From NCBI RefSeq assembly GCF_900108305.1, contig NZ_FNUX01000017.1:1-59913 (forward strand): a stretch of 59,913 bases of DNA, in the 5' to 3' direction. Below the pieces are notes generated by a model. That model was not told where the DNA came from, ran no database searches, and saw nothing but the letters and a program-made list of their open reading frames with translations. Shown in pieces: positions 36,409-47,163 of this stretch. Origin of the DNA: Nitrosomonas ureae. GTDB taxonomy: Bacteria; Pseudomonadota; Gammaproteobacteria; Burkholderiales; Nitrosomonadaceae. The position numbers and the translations under genes were made by a program. Each line of letters opens with the position of its first letter. Position 1 is the stretch's first letter.

Positions 36409-37181
36409 GTGTAATCAGTGATTTATTTAAATTAAGAATTGCCGGAAAAATTAACTCGAACAAACAAATCCGTGAGGATTACGAATTCATGGAAGGTGGT
36501 CGCCGCTGCGGTGAAAATGAAAATCCTTATCTGTCAGCACGGCGTACCTGGAATGACCATATGCGCGGGATTCAGGCTTCGCGCAATATGTGGCAAATGT
36601 TTGCTCTTCTTTGTTTATTGATTGCTCTGGCAGGAGTGGGTGGAGTGATTGCTATCGGCAGTCAATCCAAATTCATCCCCTATGTCGTTCAGGTCAATAA
36701 ACTGGGTGAAGCAGTGGCGGTTTCCCGGGCGGATATTGCTGCTGTTGCCGATCAGCGCGTAGTGCATGCTTCAGTTGCAGCATTCATCAATGATTTGCGC
36801 ATAGTGACGCCAGATATTGCTTTGCAGCGTCGCGCCATCTTTCGTGCCTATGCCATGCTGTCCAATAATGATCCGGCCACTGCAAAAGCCAATGAATGGT
36901 TCAACAGTAGTGAAGCCAGCAGTCCTTTCAAACGTGCTGAAACACAAACCGTCAATGTTGAAATCATATCGGTCATACCCCAATCACCGGAGACCTGGCA
37001 GGTTGATTGGCTGGAGAAAATCTATGACCGGCAGGGACACTTAACCGAGCCACCTTTCAAGATGCGTGCTTTATTGAGAGTCTATAACAAGCCGACAACC
37101 CAAAGCACAACAGAAGAACAGATCCGAAATAACCCGCTGGGTATTTATATCCAGGATTTCTCCTGGTCGAAACAAACATAA
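36405..37181 (+). CDS. trbF: TrbF, VirB8-like channel component
   Basis: The protein is 258 residues. A single membrane segment at about 65-85 (FALLCLLIALAGVGGVIAIG) follows a cytoplasmic N-terminus with NPYLSARRTWNDHMRG; the periplasmic part is the NTF2-like VirB8 domain ending PLGIYIQDFSWSKQ. It links inner-membrane ATPases to the TrbG/TrbI core. Confidence 0.9.
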   Translation: MSVISDLFKLRIAGKINSNKQIREDYEFMEGGRRCGENENPYLSARRTWNDHMRGIQASRNMWQMFALLCLLIALAGVGGVIAIGSQSKFIPYVVQVNKLGEAVAVSRADIAAVADQRVVHASVAAFINDLRIVTPDIALQRRAIFRAYAMLSNNDPATAKANEWFNSSEASSPFKRAETQTVNVEIISVIPQSPETWQVDWLEKIYDRQGHLTEPPFKMRALLRVYNKPTTQSTTEEQIRNNPLGIYIQDFSWSKQT

Positions 37182-37196
37182 AGGGGGTCACTCATC

Positions 37197-38111
37197 ATGA
37201 AACCGTTATTCTCTTTAAGTACCAGTTGGCTTGGCATGTTGATTTTCTCTCTAGGACTGGTTGCACCAAGCTATGCTGCTGGTTTGTCGGATGCGTATTT
37301 CACCGATAAAAACCCGCAGCTCACGCCACAGGAGCGCGCGGCCATTGATCTGGCGAAGAAATGGCAGGCAGCCAATCCTAGCGGCACAAAACCTGTTGCG
37401 GGACCGGATGGATCAATCCGTTTTCTGTTCGGTTCACAGCAACCCAGCATCGTCTGTGCAGTATTGCAGGTATGCGATATTGAATTGCAGCCGGGAGAAC
37501 AGGTGAATTCCATCCATCTGGGCGATCAGGCACGATGGCTGGTGGAACCGGCCGTGACAGGGCAGGGAGCTCTAGAGGTGCAGCATTTAATTGTTAAACC
37601 CCTGGATGTTGGATTGGAGACATCGCTCGTGGTAACCACCAACCGGCGAACGTATCATATGCGGCTTCGGTCTCATCGGCGTGATTTCATGCCGAGAGTG
37701 GGTTTTACTTACCCCGAGGATGCGATTGCCAAATGGGATGCCATCAAGACCCGTGAGAGTCATGCGATGGATGTGAGACGCTCAAATACGATAGCGCAAA
37801 CCGGAGAATATCTGGGCAACTTGGACTTCGCCTATTCAGTTGCCGGAGATGCCGCCTGGAAGCCGCTGCGTGTCTATAACGACGGCCAGAAGACCATCAT
37901 ACAGATGCCTGCCATCATGGCGCAGACAGAAGCACCGACTTTGCTACTTTTAACTAAGGAAGGTGGATTTTTTAGTGAAGATGAAACGGTTATGGTGAAT
38001 TACCGATTACAGGGTGATCGCTATATCGTGGATACCGTGTTCGATAAGGCTATTCTAATAGCGGGTGTGGGCGGCAATCAGAGCCGGGTGATGATTACGC
38101 GGGGGAATTGA
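37197..38111 (+). CDS. trbG: TrbG, VirB9-like outer-membrane core component
   Basis: The protein is 304 residues with a signal peptide ending near ASYAAGL (about residue 28). The VirB9 domain has QVCDIELQPGEQVNSIHLGD and DTVFDKAILIAGVGGNQSRV near the C-terminus. It forms the outer-membrane ring with TrbH and TrbI. It begins 15 bases after trbF and overlaps trbH by 4 bases. Confidence 0.92.
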   Translation: MKPLFSLSTSWLGMLIFSLGLVAPSYAAGLSDAYFTDKNPQLTPQERAAIDLAKKWQAANPSGTKPVAGPDGSIRFLFGSQQPSIVCAVLQVCDIELQPGEQVNSIHLGDQARWLVEPAVTGQGALEVQHLIVKPLDVGLETSLVVTTNRRTYHMRLRSHRRDFMPRVGFTYPEDAIAKWDAIKTRESHAMDVRRSNTIAQTGEYLGNLDFAYSVAGDAAWKPLRVYNDGQKTIIQMPAIMAQTEAPTLLLLTKEGGFFSEDETVMVNYRLQGDRYIVDTVFDKAILIAGVGGNQSRVMITRGN

Positions 38112-38632
38112 TTATGCAAAAAATGATTTTTACCTCCAACCCTGTTTTTATCTTTATGTCGGTTTTATTTCTGTTGAATGGTTGTGCCACGCAACCCTAT
38201 GGTAATTTTATTCAGAATCCGTCACTCGCAACCAGCAAAGCGATGGCCGATGATGTGACCGCCCAATTAATGCGCCTGTATCCGGCTGCAAACACGCAAT
38301 TTAATCTGCGTCATACAGTCAATGACCCGTTTGGTCATGCCTTGATAGAAAATCTTCGTCTCGAAGGGTTTGCGGTTCAGGAGAGAATCAATTCTGATAA
38401 TTCTCTTTTTGTTTCAAGAATTCTGATGGGCGACAGCATTCCGGATATCGCTATTAATCATGAGACAGATGGTGCCAGTCAATCGACAGGATTGGCGTTG
38501 AGTTACATAATTGACCAGTCGGGTGATTTGTATCATGTCAATATTACGATTGACGATACGCGCTTGTCACGTGCATTTGTGGCACAGGCAGACAGTGTTC
38601 ATCCAGCCGGTCTTTGGGTAAGAAAAGAATAA
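38108..38632 (+). CDS. trbH: TrbH, conjugation lipoprotein
   Basis: The protein is 174 residues. The lipobox is LLNGC near residue 25, so it should be an outer-membrane lipoprotein, as RP4 TrbH. QPYGNFIQNPSLATSKAMAD follows the lipid Cys. It is thought to act like VirB7 in stabilising the core. Confidence 0.85.
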   Translation: MIMQKMIFTSNPVFIFMSVLFLLNGCATQPYGNFIQNPSLATSKAMADDVTAQLMRLYPAANTQFNLRHTVNDPFGHALIENLRLEGFAVQERINSDNSLFVSRILMGDSIPDIAINHETDGASQSTGLALSYIIDQSGDLYHVNITIDDTRLSRAFVAQADSVHPAGLWVRKE

Positions 38633-38645
38633 GGGGGTAGGGGAG

Positions 38646-40058
38646 ATGTCGACCAATTCAAAACTCTTATCACCCGATTCATCGCCGGATGTAGTCGCAA
38701 GAAGCGCCGGTGTGCGGCGCGTTAATAACCTTCCGATTGTCATTTTTGGCGCGATTATGCTGATATTCATGCTGCTTATGATGATCGTCGCGATGAATCG
38801 CGCAGCTGAGCGAGGCCAATACGATTCTAATGCTAATAGTGATATTCAGTCGAGCAATTTCTTTGCTTCGCTCATTGCCAAAGACTATATCGGCGGCATC
38901 ATAGAACCTAAAGCCCAATCTATAAATTCGGATTCACCTGCAAAATCACCCATTCAGGGAATCATTATCGAGAGGCCATCGGATCTGGATAGGCCGCCTC
39001 TACCGCCATCCCTGAATGCAGTTACTGATCCCTCGCATCATGCTGACATCGAGCATATTCGGATGCTGAAACGCCAGCAACTGGAAGAAGCGATCAAGGC
39101 CAAAACAAATGTGAATGTGATTGCACCCAGAAGTACTGGATCATCCCCGGATTTAACCAACACGGGTGCACCTAAAACGCGCGAGGAAATGTTGGCTAAA
39201 TTGGCATCAGTTCGTCAACAGATCGATGCAAATCTGCGTGAGGATCCAACGGCTGCGTATCATGCGCGTCTGGCGCGGTTGAGACAGGATGGGGAATCAA
39301 GTATAGCGGGAGGAATGGGCGCGGGCAGGGGTGATGAATTCATGAACGATGGCGCTCCTCGTTTGCTGGATGATGATGTTGGCAGACAGGCTCAAGATTA
39401 TTCGCGTTTTGATTCGGCAAAAGGGGATGCACGCTGGAATCTGGATAGTGAAGTCAAAAAACCTCCCACACCGTATGTCTTGCAAACTGGATTTGTCATA
39501 CCGGCAACGCTGATATCCGGTATTAATTCCAGTTTGCCGGGCCAGATCATGGCACAGGTAAGCCAGCATATTTATGATTCTCCGATAGGCAAATGGCGCC
39601 TGATTCCACAAGGCTCCAGGCTGGTGGGTACTTATTCCAGCGAAGTGGAGTTTGGTCAGGCGCGTGTGTTGGTCGCCTGGCAACGCATCATCTTTCCGGA
39701 TGGCAAAACCATGGATATCGGTGCCATGCCGGGTGCTGACGGGGTGGGTTATGCTGGGTTTAAAGATCAGGTCAATAACCATTACCTGCGCATCTTTGGT
39801 TCAGCCCTGATTATGTCAGCCATTGTCGCCGGTTCAACTTATAGCCAGCGCGATGCAGGTGGGGCGTTCGGGCGGCAAAATGCCGGTAGCATCATGAGCC
39901 AATCGCTGGGTCAGCAATTGGGATTGGTCACCGCCAATTTGATTCGCAAGAATCTAAATATCTCACCAACATTGGAAATCAGGCCGGGGTATCGTTTTAA
40001 CATTATTGTGACCAAAGACATGAAGTTTTCTAAACCCTATCAGTCGTTTGATTATTAA
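38646..40058 (+). CDS. trbI: TrbI, VirB10-like core component
   Basis: The protein is 470 residues (RP4 TrbI 463). A membrane helix lies near 36-53 (FGAIMLIFMLLMMIVAM), then a proline-rich stretch near 110-125, then the VirB10 domain with VIPATLISGINSSLPGQIMA, LIPQGSRLVGTYSSEVEFGQ and the C-terminal PGYRFNIIVTKDM. It spans the envelope. Its stop codon overlaps the trbJ start (TAATG). Confidence 0.94.
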   Translation: MSTNSKLLSPDSSPDVVARSAGVRRVNNLPIVIFGAIMLIFMLLMMIVAMNRAAERGQYDSNANSDIQSSNFFASLIAKDYIGGIIEPKAQSINSDSPAKSPIQGIIIERPSDLDRPPLPPSLNAVTDPSHHADIEHIRMLKRQQLEEAIKAKTNVNVIAPRSTGSSPDLTNTGAPKTREEMLAKLASVRQQIDANLREDPTAAYHARLARLRQDGESSIAGGMGAGRGDEFMNDGAPRLLDDDVGRQAQDYSRFDSAKGDARWNLDSEVKKPPTPYVLQTGFVIPATLISGINSSLPGQIMAQVSQHIYDSPIGKWRLIPQGSRLVGTYSSEVEFGQARVLVAWQRIIFPDGKTMDIGAMPGADGVGYAGFKDQVNNHYLRIFGSALIMSAIVAGSTYSQRDAGGAFGRQNAGSIMSQSLGQQLGLVTANLIRKNLNISPTLEIRPGYRFNIIVTKDMKFSKPYQSFDY

Positions 40059-40876
40059 TGCCGGAGCATTCGATTATGATAAATAGTAAAAATCTAGCTA
40101 TTCAGTGGATCACAATAGTATTAAGCCTGGGTATTTTAAGCTATTCCTCAATCAATAAAGCCGGTGGAATGGCTGTCATAGATATGGCGAATGTAAAACA
40201 ATCTACGATTACAGCGATTGAAGCAATCAATCAAACTGAAAAGCAAATTGAGCAATACAGAACCCAGTTGCAGCAGTATGAAAACATGATTCGCAATACT
40301 TTGGCACCACCTGCTTATGTATGGGCGAAGGTAGAATACACCATGACTAAGCTAATCAATTTATCCAATTCCATACGGTATTATGAACAACAATATGGAG
40401 GTCTAGACAGCTACATGCAACGGTTTCGCAATGTTGAATATTACCGTAGCTCATCTTGCTTCACTTTAGAGGAAAAATGTAACGATTCCGCCTGGAAACT
40501 ATTACAGGATGGACAAAACACGAGCACAGACTCACAAAAACATGCTAATGATTCCCTTTTACGAGGGCTTAGTGAGCATCAAAATCAGATTCCTCTGGAT
40601 GCGGCTCATTTGCAACTTTTACAACAAAAAACTCAATCAGCTCAAGGGCAAATGGAAGCTTTTCAGTATGCCAATCAATTGGCCGCCTACCAAGCGAATC
40701 AGCTGTTGCAAATGCGTCAAATGCTGATAGCTCAGCACAATGCTTTCAATACAAAAAATCAGGCCGAGGTAGATCTGAAGGCCATGCAACAGGCTGCACG
40801 TGAGGCAGCAACCAAGCGATTGAGTCCTGAAATATTGCCAGTTGGTAGAAATTGGTCTGTAAGAGACGCTTTTTAA
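40058..40876 (+). CDS. trbJ: TrbJ, VirB5-like periplasmic protein
   Basis: The protein is 272 residues from ATG 40058, or 266 from ATG 40076, which gives a cleaner signal peptide (LAIQWITIVLSLGILSYSS). The mature part is helical, with AIEAINQTEKQIEQYRTQLQ and QLAAYQANQLLQMRQMLIAQ, as in VirB5/TrbJ. The last residues, GRNWSVRDAF, resemble the C-terminus of the next gene's lipoprotein (KNWSVRDA). Confidence 0.88.
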   Translation: MPEHSIMINSKNLAIQWITIVLSLGILSYSSINKAGGMAVIDMANVKQSTITAIEAINQTEKQIEQYRTQLQQYENMIRNTLAPPAYVWAKVEYTMTKLINLSNSIRYYEQQYGGLDSYMQRFRNVEYYRSSSCFTLEEKCNDSAWKLLQDGQNTSTDSQKHANDSLLRGLSEHQNQIPLDAAHLQLLQQKTQSAQGQMEAFQYANQLAAYQANQLLQMRQMLIAQHNAFNTKNQAEVDLKAMQQAAREAATKRLSPEILPVGRNWSVRDAF

Positions 40877-40899
40877 AACACTAATCGAAGGAGAGAGTC

Positions 40900-41073
40900 A
40901 TGAAAACAATCAACATGTTGATAATTGCCATTATTGCGATTTCAGTTTTGGTTTTAACCGGATGCGAAAAAACCGATGGCCAGCTTAAATTGAAGGAGCC
41001 TAGAAAAGAGTTAAGTGAGATGCCGGAAAGAAAGAATTGGTCTGTTAGAGATGCTGAAGGTTTTGATGAGTAA
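40900..41073 (+). CDS. trbK: TrbK-like small lipoprotein (entry exclusion candidate)
   Basis: The protein is 57 residues. A signal peptide with lipobox LVLTGC puts the lipid on Cys22. AAGGAGAG stands 6 bases before ATG 40900. IncP TrbK, also a small lipoprotein placed between trbJ and trbL, blocks entry of related plasmids. The mature chain is only about 35 residues and ends with KNWSVRDAEGFDE, sharing NWSVRDA with TrbJ. Confidence 0.72.
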   Translation: MKTINMLIIAIIAISVLVLTGCEKTDGQLKLKEPRKELSEMPERKNWSVRDAEGFDE

Positions 41074-41115
41074 AGAGTAGCAAAAAGCTCATGGCTAAAA
41101 TTTAATCAGGGAGAC

Positions 41116-42213
41116 ATGCAGATGCTCAGAATAAGCCCATCCACTTTTATGATTATGTTGTTTCTGATGTGTTTTTCTGCTAGTGCATTTGCAGAGCTTT
41201 CTTATATTGATCCGGCAACTAATCAAAGCGTACTAGATCAGGTTATTCAAAAGTTTGGTGGCAAAGTAAAGTCCTGGCAGAACATTATCCAATCTGCAGC
41301 CGAGCGTTTGTTCTGGACGCTGGTGATCATATCGATGGTGTGGACATTTGGCATGATGTTGTTGCGTAAAGCCGATATTGGCGATTTCTTTGCCGAGTTT
41401 ACCCGTTTTATTATCTTCACAGGGTTTTACTTCTGGCTGCTGACCAACGCCGTATCAGGTCACAATATTGCTGGAACTCTTATTATATCAATGGAGGATT
41501 TAGGTAGAAGTGCGGCCGGTTTGCCAAGTGGCTCCAGCCATTCCAGCATTGTAGATATTGGCATTTTGATCTGGAAACAAGCCATGAATAATTTGAATAT
41601 ACTGGATCCCATAGATAGCTTAATCGGTCTCATTATGTCATTAATTATTCTGATTATATTGACTGTAATTGCAGTCAATATGCTGCTCTTGCTAATTTCA
41701 TCCTGGGTGTTGATGTATGCGGGTATCTTTTTACTTGGCTTTGGCGGAGCGCGTTGGACATCCGACATCGCCATTAACTACTTTAAAACGGTGCTGAGTA
41801 TCGGTATTCAGCTATTTGTGATGCTCCTGATTGTTGGTATTGGTAGTGACCTGTTATCCAGTTTTTACGCTAAAATGGGTAAAAATGTTCTGAATTATGA
41901 AGAACTGGCGGTTATGCTGATTTTTACAATTGCATTTTTTGTGTTGATTTCCAGATTACCATCGTTACTGGCTGGCATTATAACGGGTAGTAGCATAGGC
42001 TCGAGCGCCGGAATTGGAAATTATAGCGCCGGTGGCTTTATGGCAGCGGCTGGTACGGCGGCAGCCGTTGCATCTTATGGTGGATCACTGGCAGCCGGTC
42101 GGCTAGCAGCGGCAAGAAGTGCGGGGCCGGATGCTTTACGCAGCGCTATTGAAAAGGGTCAGGCTCAGGAATCTGCGGGTATGAACAATATTTCGCAAGG
42201 AGGGGGTAAATAA
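41116..42213 (+). CDS. trbL: TrbL, VirB6-like polytopic membrane protein
   Basis: The protein is 365 residues (RP4 TrbL 528, so this one lacks much of the C-terminal tail). A signal-like N-terminus (FMIMLFLMCFSASAFAEL) is followed by at least five membrane segments, including LTVIAVNMLLLLISSWVLMY and FVMLLIVGIGSDLL. The Gly/Ala-rich end (SYGGSLAAGRLAAARSAG) is usual for TrbL. Its stop overlaps a 9-codon frame that leads into trbN. Confidence 0.9.
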   Translation: MQMLRISPSTFMIMLFLMCFSASAFAELSYIDPATNQSVLDQVIQKFGGKVKSWQNIIQSAAERLFWTLVIISMVWTFGMMLLRKADIGDFFAEFTRFIIFTGFYFWLLTNAVSGHNIAGTLIISMEDLGRSAAGLPSGSSHSSIVDIGILIWKQAMNNLNILDPIDSLIGLIMSLIILIILTVIAVNMLLLLISSWVLMYAGIFLLGFGGARWTSDIAINYFKTVLSIGIQLFVMLLIVGIGSDLLSSFYAKMGKNVLNYEELAVMLIFTIAFFVLISRLPSLLAGIITGSSIGSSAGIGNYSAGGFMAAAGTAAAVASYGGSLAAGRLAAARSAGPDALRSAIEKGQAQESAGMNNISQGGGK

Positions 42214-42242
42214 TGGATAAGGTATTTAAGCGATTTGATTGA
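42213..42242 (+). CDS. Nine-codon frame between trbL and trbN
   Basis: ATG 42213 overlaps the trbL stop (TAATG) and its TGA (42240-42242) overlaps the trbN ATG (TGATG). It encodes MDKVFKRFD. It may serve to couple translation of trbN to trbL, or be all that is left of trbM, which normally lies here in IncP plasmids and is absent. Confidence 0.35.
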   Translation: MDKVFKRFD

Positions 42243-42700
42243 TGATGGATTTGCCACCGGATATGCAGGAAAGAGTGGTGTGCTCAATTACAGCCGCCAT
42301 CAAGTATGAAATACCAGCCAATATCTTGCTGGCGATAGCCGAAAAAGAGGGCGGCAAACCGGGCCAATGGGTGCGTAACAGTAACGGTACTCACGATGTT
42401 GGCTCAATGCAGTTTAATACCGCGTATCTTCAAGACTTATCCAAATATGGCATCACGTCGGATCATGTAGCAAATCGGGGTTGTTATTCCTATGATCTGG
42501 CCGCATGGCGTGTGCGGCTACATATCAAAAATGATAAAGGCGACATCTGGACAAGAGTGGCTAATTATCATTCGCGTACTCCAAAATATAATGCAAAGTA
42601 TCGCGCTGATCTGATTGCCAAAGCCACTAAATGGGCTGATTGGCTAGAAAATCGTTTTATCACGGAAAACTATAAAATACCCAGCATTCATATGGATTGA
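42242..42700 (+). CDS. trbN: TrbN, VirB1-like lytic transglycosylase
   Basis: The protein is 152 residues from ATG 42242 (a second ATG follows at 42245). IPANILLAIAEKEGGKPGQW carries the catalytic Glu, THDVGSMQFNTAYLQDLSKYG is the usual GxMQ motif, and VANYHSRTPKYN ends the fold. It opens the peptidoglycan for the channel. A clear signal peptide is not seen, as in some TrbN proteins. It ends the trb operon. Confidence 0.88.
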   Translation: MMDLPPDMQERVVCSITAAIKYEIPANILLAIAEKEGGKPGQWVRNSNGTHDVGSMQFNTAYLQDLSKYGITSDHVANRGCYSYDLAAWRVRLHIKNDKGDIWTRVANYHSRTPKYNAKYRADLIAKATKWADWLENRFITENYKIPSIHMD

Positions 42701-42714
42701 GTCAGTTCTATGTG

Positions 42715-42723
42715 TTATCCACA
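42715..42723. other. DnaA box downstream of the trb operon
   Basis: A perfect TTATCCACA, with a second related TGTGAATAAC about 18 bases on. It lies far from the iterons, so its role is unclear. Confidence 0.4.
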
Positions 42724-42842
42724 AATTCTGTGTAAAAGGTTGTGAATAACAGAGTTATGTTACGCATAGGAGATGTTAATTACCTATGCCTTAATTAAAG
42801 GCAATCTAGTTTATGATTAATAAACTGAAAAGATTAATCATT

Positions 42843-42935
42843 ATGAATGGACAGAAAATCCTTCAGAACGAAGATAATGGGGTATGGAAAATAGAGACTA
42901 AAGCTCAAGAACAAGAAAAAAGATTTGTCGCATGA
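42843..42935 (+). pseudogene. kfrB-like remnant
   Basis: Thirty codons read MNGQKILQNEDNGVWKIETK before a stop. The start matches the MNGQKILQNFNENEW segment of the kfrB protein (29867-30232), both in peptide and in DNA. The KfrB domain proper is missing. Downstream to 43101 the sequence is degenerate. Confidence 0.65.
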
Positions 42936-43101
42936 TATAGATCAGTTCAGATCTAATCCAGTTTATACATTGATGCCTCTGGCAGTTTAAGTTCTCGGTA
43001 TTGGTTCCAGTTAAAAATTACCCATGTGGATGACAATGGTGTTCTTCATAGCTTAACCTTTAAACCTATTTTAACTTCTTGGTGCCATTAAGATCTTGAT
43101 C

Positions 43102-43347
43102 CTAAGATATTAATTCTACTTTGCCAGTTTCTAAATGGTATATTCCGCCTACAATTTTAATTTTTTTCTCCTGCACAAATCGACTTAAGATAGGTGCGCT
43201 ATTCTTTAGCTCATCAACAGCGTGAATGACATTCATCTTTATCGCATTTTCATACAATGTTCCAGGCATATCTTTCGCTGCCCTAATTGCTGGCGATAAT
43301 GCAGTCGCTATTGTTTGAATGTGTCCTGGGAATTGTTCATTCGATAA
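43102..43347 (-). pseudogene. Beta-carbonic anhydrase C-terminal remnant
   Basis: On the minus strand the frame reads FPGHIQTIATALSPAIRAAKD, then HAVDELKNSAPILSRFVQEK and IKIVGGIYHLETGKVELIS before a TAG stop, the C-terminal third of a beta-class carbonic anhydrase. The zinc-binding Cys/His part is absent, and a stop precedes LSNEQFPG, so it is dead. The rest of 43348-43563 shows nothing recognisable. Confidence 0.8.
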
Positions 43348-43563
43348 TCAAAAATCTTTTACCATCAGAGTTAAAAATTCTCAGTTAAGAAAGCTTAATT
43401 CGCTACTTCAAAAGGCGAAAAATTTACCCTCTTTCAGAAAAGCTTGTCTATTTCACTTACTGCATCAAAAACGATAATTCCACATAGTGTTTCAGCTTGA
43501 ATTTATTGCCACATAAACTACTTGTTTAAATCGATACTCTCCAAATACTATCATATGCGTAAA

Positions 43564-45757
<2,194 letters not shown>

Positions 45758-45784
45758 GATCGCCCCAGGTTCGGGTTCAGTGGC

Positions 45785-46066
45785 TCACTGCTTGACGCTG
45801 GACGGATAGCCCGCGTCTCCGATTGCCTTGGCCAGCTTCTGCACGCTGGTCTTGGCATCATCGAAGGTGACAACCGCTTCGCGTGTCTCGAAGGTCACGT
45901 CAACTTTGCTGACGCCTTCGACCTTGGAAATCGCCTTCTTGACGGTGATCGGGCAGGCGGCGCAGGTCATGCCCGGTACGGACAGCGTGACGGTCTGGGT
46001 GGCGGCCCACACGGGGACAACAACGGCAGCGAGGGCGAGGGCGAGGGAGGCAAACAGTTTTTTCAT
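45785..46066 (-). CDS. merP: MerP, periplasmic mercury-binding protein
   Basis: The protein is 93 residues. A signal peptide (LFASLALALAAVVVPVWA) precedes an HMA domain with PGMTCAACPITVKKAI, whose two Cys bind Hg(II). It passes mercury to MerT. It lies 15 bases downstream of merT. Confidence 0.95.
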   Translation of the reverse strand: MKKLFASLALALAAVVVPVWAATQTVTLSVPGMTCAACPITVKKAISKVEGVSKVDVTFETREAVVTFDDAKTSVQKLAKAIGDAGYPSSVKQ

Positions 46067-46081
46067 GATGAACTCCTGTGA

Positions 46082-46447
46082 TTAATAGAAAAATGGCATG
46101 ACGTAGGGAAATCCGAGCGCGACCAGAACCAGCGCGGCCACGACCCAGAAAATGAGCTTGTAAGTAGCTCGCACTTGGGGAATCGCGCAGACCTCACCCG
46201 GTTTGCAGGCTTGCGCCGGGCGGTAGATACGCCGCCAGGCGAAGAACAGCGCCACCAACGCCGCGCCGATGAAGATCGGTCGATACGGCTCCAGCACCGT
46301 CAGGTTGCCGAGCCAAGCGCCGCTGAATCCCAAAGCGACCAGGACTAGCGGCCCAAGGCAGCACATCAAGGCTAGGATGGCGGCCAGCCCTCCAGCGAAG
46401 AGCGCGCCGCGCCCGTTTTGTGGTTCAGACTTTTGTGGTTCAGACAT
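46082..46447 (-). CDS. merT: MerT, mercury transport protein
   Basis: The protein is 121 residues with three membrane segments. LMCCLGPLVLVALG holds the Cys pair of the first helix and CKPGEVCAIP the second pair in the cytoplasmic loop. It takes Hg(II) from MerP and hands it to MerA. It is the first gene after the mer operator. Confidence 0.95.
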   Translation of the reverse strand: MSEPQKSEPQNGRGALFAGGLAAILALMCCLGPLVLVALGFSGAWLGNLTVLEPYRPIFIGAALVALFFAWRRIYRPAQACKPGEVCAIPQVRATYKLIFWVVAALVLVALGFPYVMPFFY

Positions 46448-46482
46448 ATGCTTGTCCTTTTGAATTTAAATTGAATAGCATA

Positions 46483-46513
46483 ATCTTACTTCCGTAGTCA
46501 TGTACGGAGTCAA
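46483..46513 (-). promoter_or_regulatory. mer operator-promoter (PmerT) bound by MerR
   Basis: On the minus strand, TTGACT (46508-46513) and TAAGAT (46483-46488) are -35 and -10 elements with the long 19-bp spacer typical of MerR promoters. The dyad TCCGTA (46491-46496) and TACGGA (46503-46508) lies in the spacer. MerR-Hg untwists this spacer to start transcription of merTPCA. merR reads the other way from the same region. Confidence 0.93.
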
Positions 46514-46518
46514 GCGAA

Positions 46519-46953
46519 ATGGGAAACAATTTGGAGAATCTGACCATCGGCGTTTTCGCCAAGGTAGCCGGGGTCAACGTGGAGACCATCCGGTTTTATC
46601 AGCGCAAGGGCTTGTTGTCGGAGCCGGACAAGCCCTATGGCAGCATCCGCCGCTATGGCGAGGCGGATGTAACGCGGGTGCGGTTCGTGAAATCAGCCCA
46701 GCGGCTGGGCTTCAGTTTGGATGAAATCGCCGAGCTGCTGCGGCTGGAGGATGGCACCCATTGCGAGGAAGCCAGTAGCCTAGCCGAGCACAAGCTCAAG
46801 GACGTGCGCGAGAAAATGGCTGACTTGGCGCGCATGGAGGCCGTGCTGTCTGATCTGGTGTGCGCCTGCCATGCGCGGAAGGGGAATGTTTCCTGCCCGC
46901 TGATTGCGTCTCTGCAAGGGAAGAAAGAACCTCATAGTGCCGCCGTGACGTAG
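46519..46953 (+). CDS. merR: MerR, mercury-responsive regulator
   Basis: The protein is 144 residues. The HTH is [24 protein letters not shown]. Three Hg(II)-ligand cysteines are visible, in GTHCEEASS (about C82) and in the loop [15 protein letters not shown] (about C117 and C126). It represses without mercury and activates with it. It is divergent from merT. Confidence 0.96.
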   Translation: MGNNLENLTIGVFAKVAGVNVETIRFYQRKGLLSEPDKPYGSIRRYGEADVTRVRFVKSAQRLGFSLDEIAELLRLEDGTHCEEASSLAEHKLKDVREKMADLARMEAVLSDLVCACHARKGNVSCPLIASLQGKKEPHSAAVT

Positions 46954-46970
46954 TCGAGAGGCGGCTACGG

Positions 46971-47008
46971 CTTAGCGTACGATTTTTTCCGTTTCGTGAG
47001 CTGACCCC
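46971..47008. mobile_element. 38-bp terminal inverted repeat of a Tn21/Tn501-subgroup transposon
   Basis: Read on the minus strand the 38 bases start GGGGTCAGCTCACGAAACGG and end CGTACGCTAAG, the tips of the Tn3-family Tn21 subgroup; the inner half equals that of Tn501. It lies 17 bases after merR, its normal place. The other end was lost with merD, merE and the transposase, so the mer segment 43564-47008 is a stranded transposon half. Confidence 0.88.
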
Positions 47009-47163
47009 ATAATGCTCTGTTCAATCAGACTACGGGCGAATTGAATCTTCCGTTTGTCGATATAACCGGCACCAACGATAGCATATCTACTTATACAGCC
47101 GAGCTTCAGTTTATCCAGATACACAATTGTCGCAAAGAAATTTTGAGAGAGTCCGGAATAAAC

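Noticed and set aside
47009..47163. A possible gene tail on the minus strand (YLDKLKLGCISRYAIVGAGY)
   Set aside because: The frame reads into the transposon tip and no family could be recognised, so it is left as intergenic DNA.
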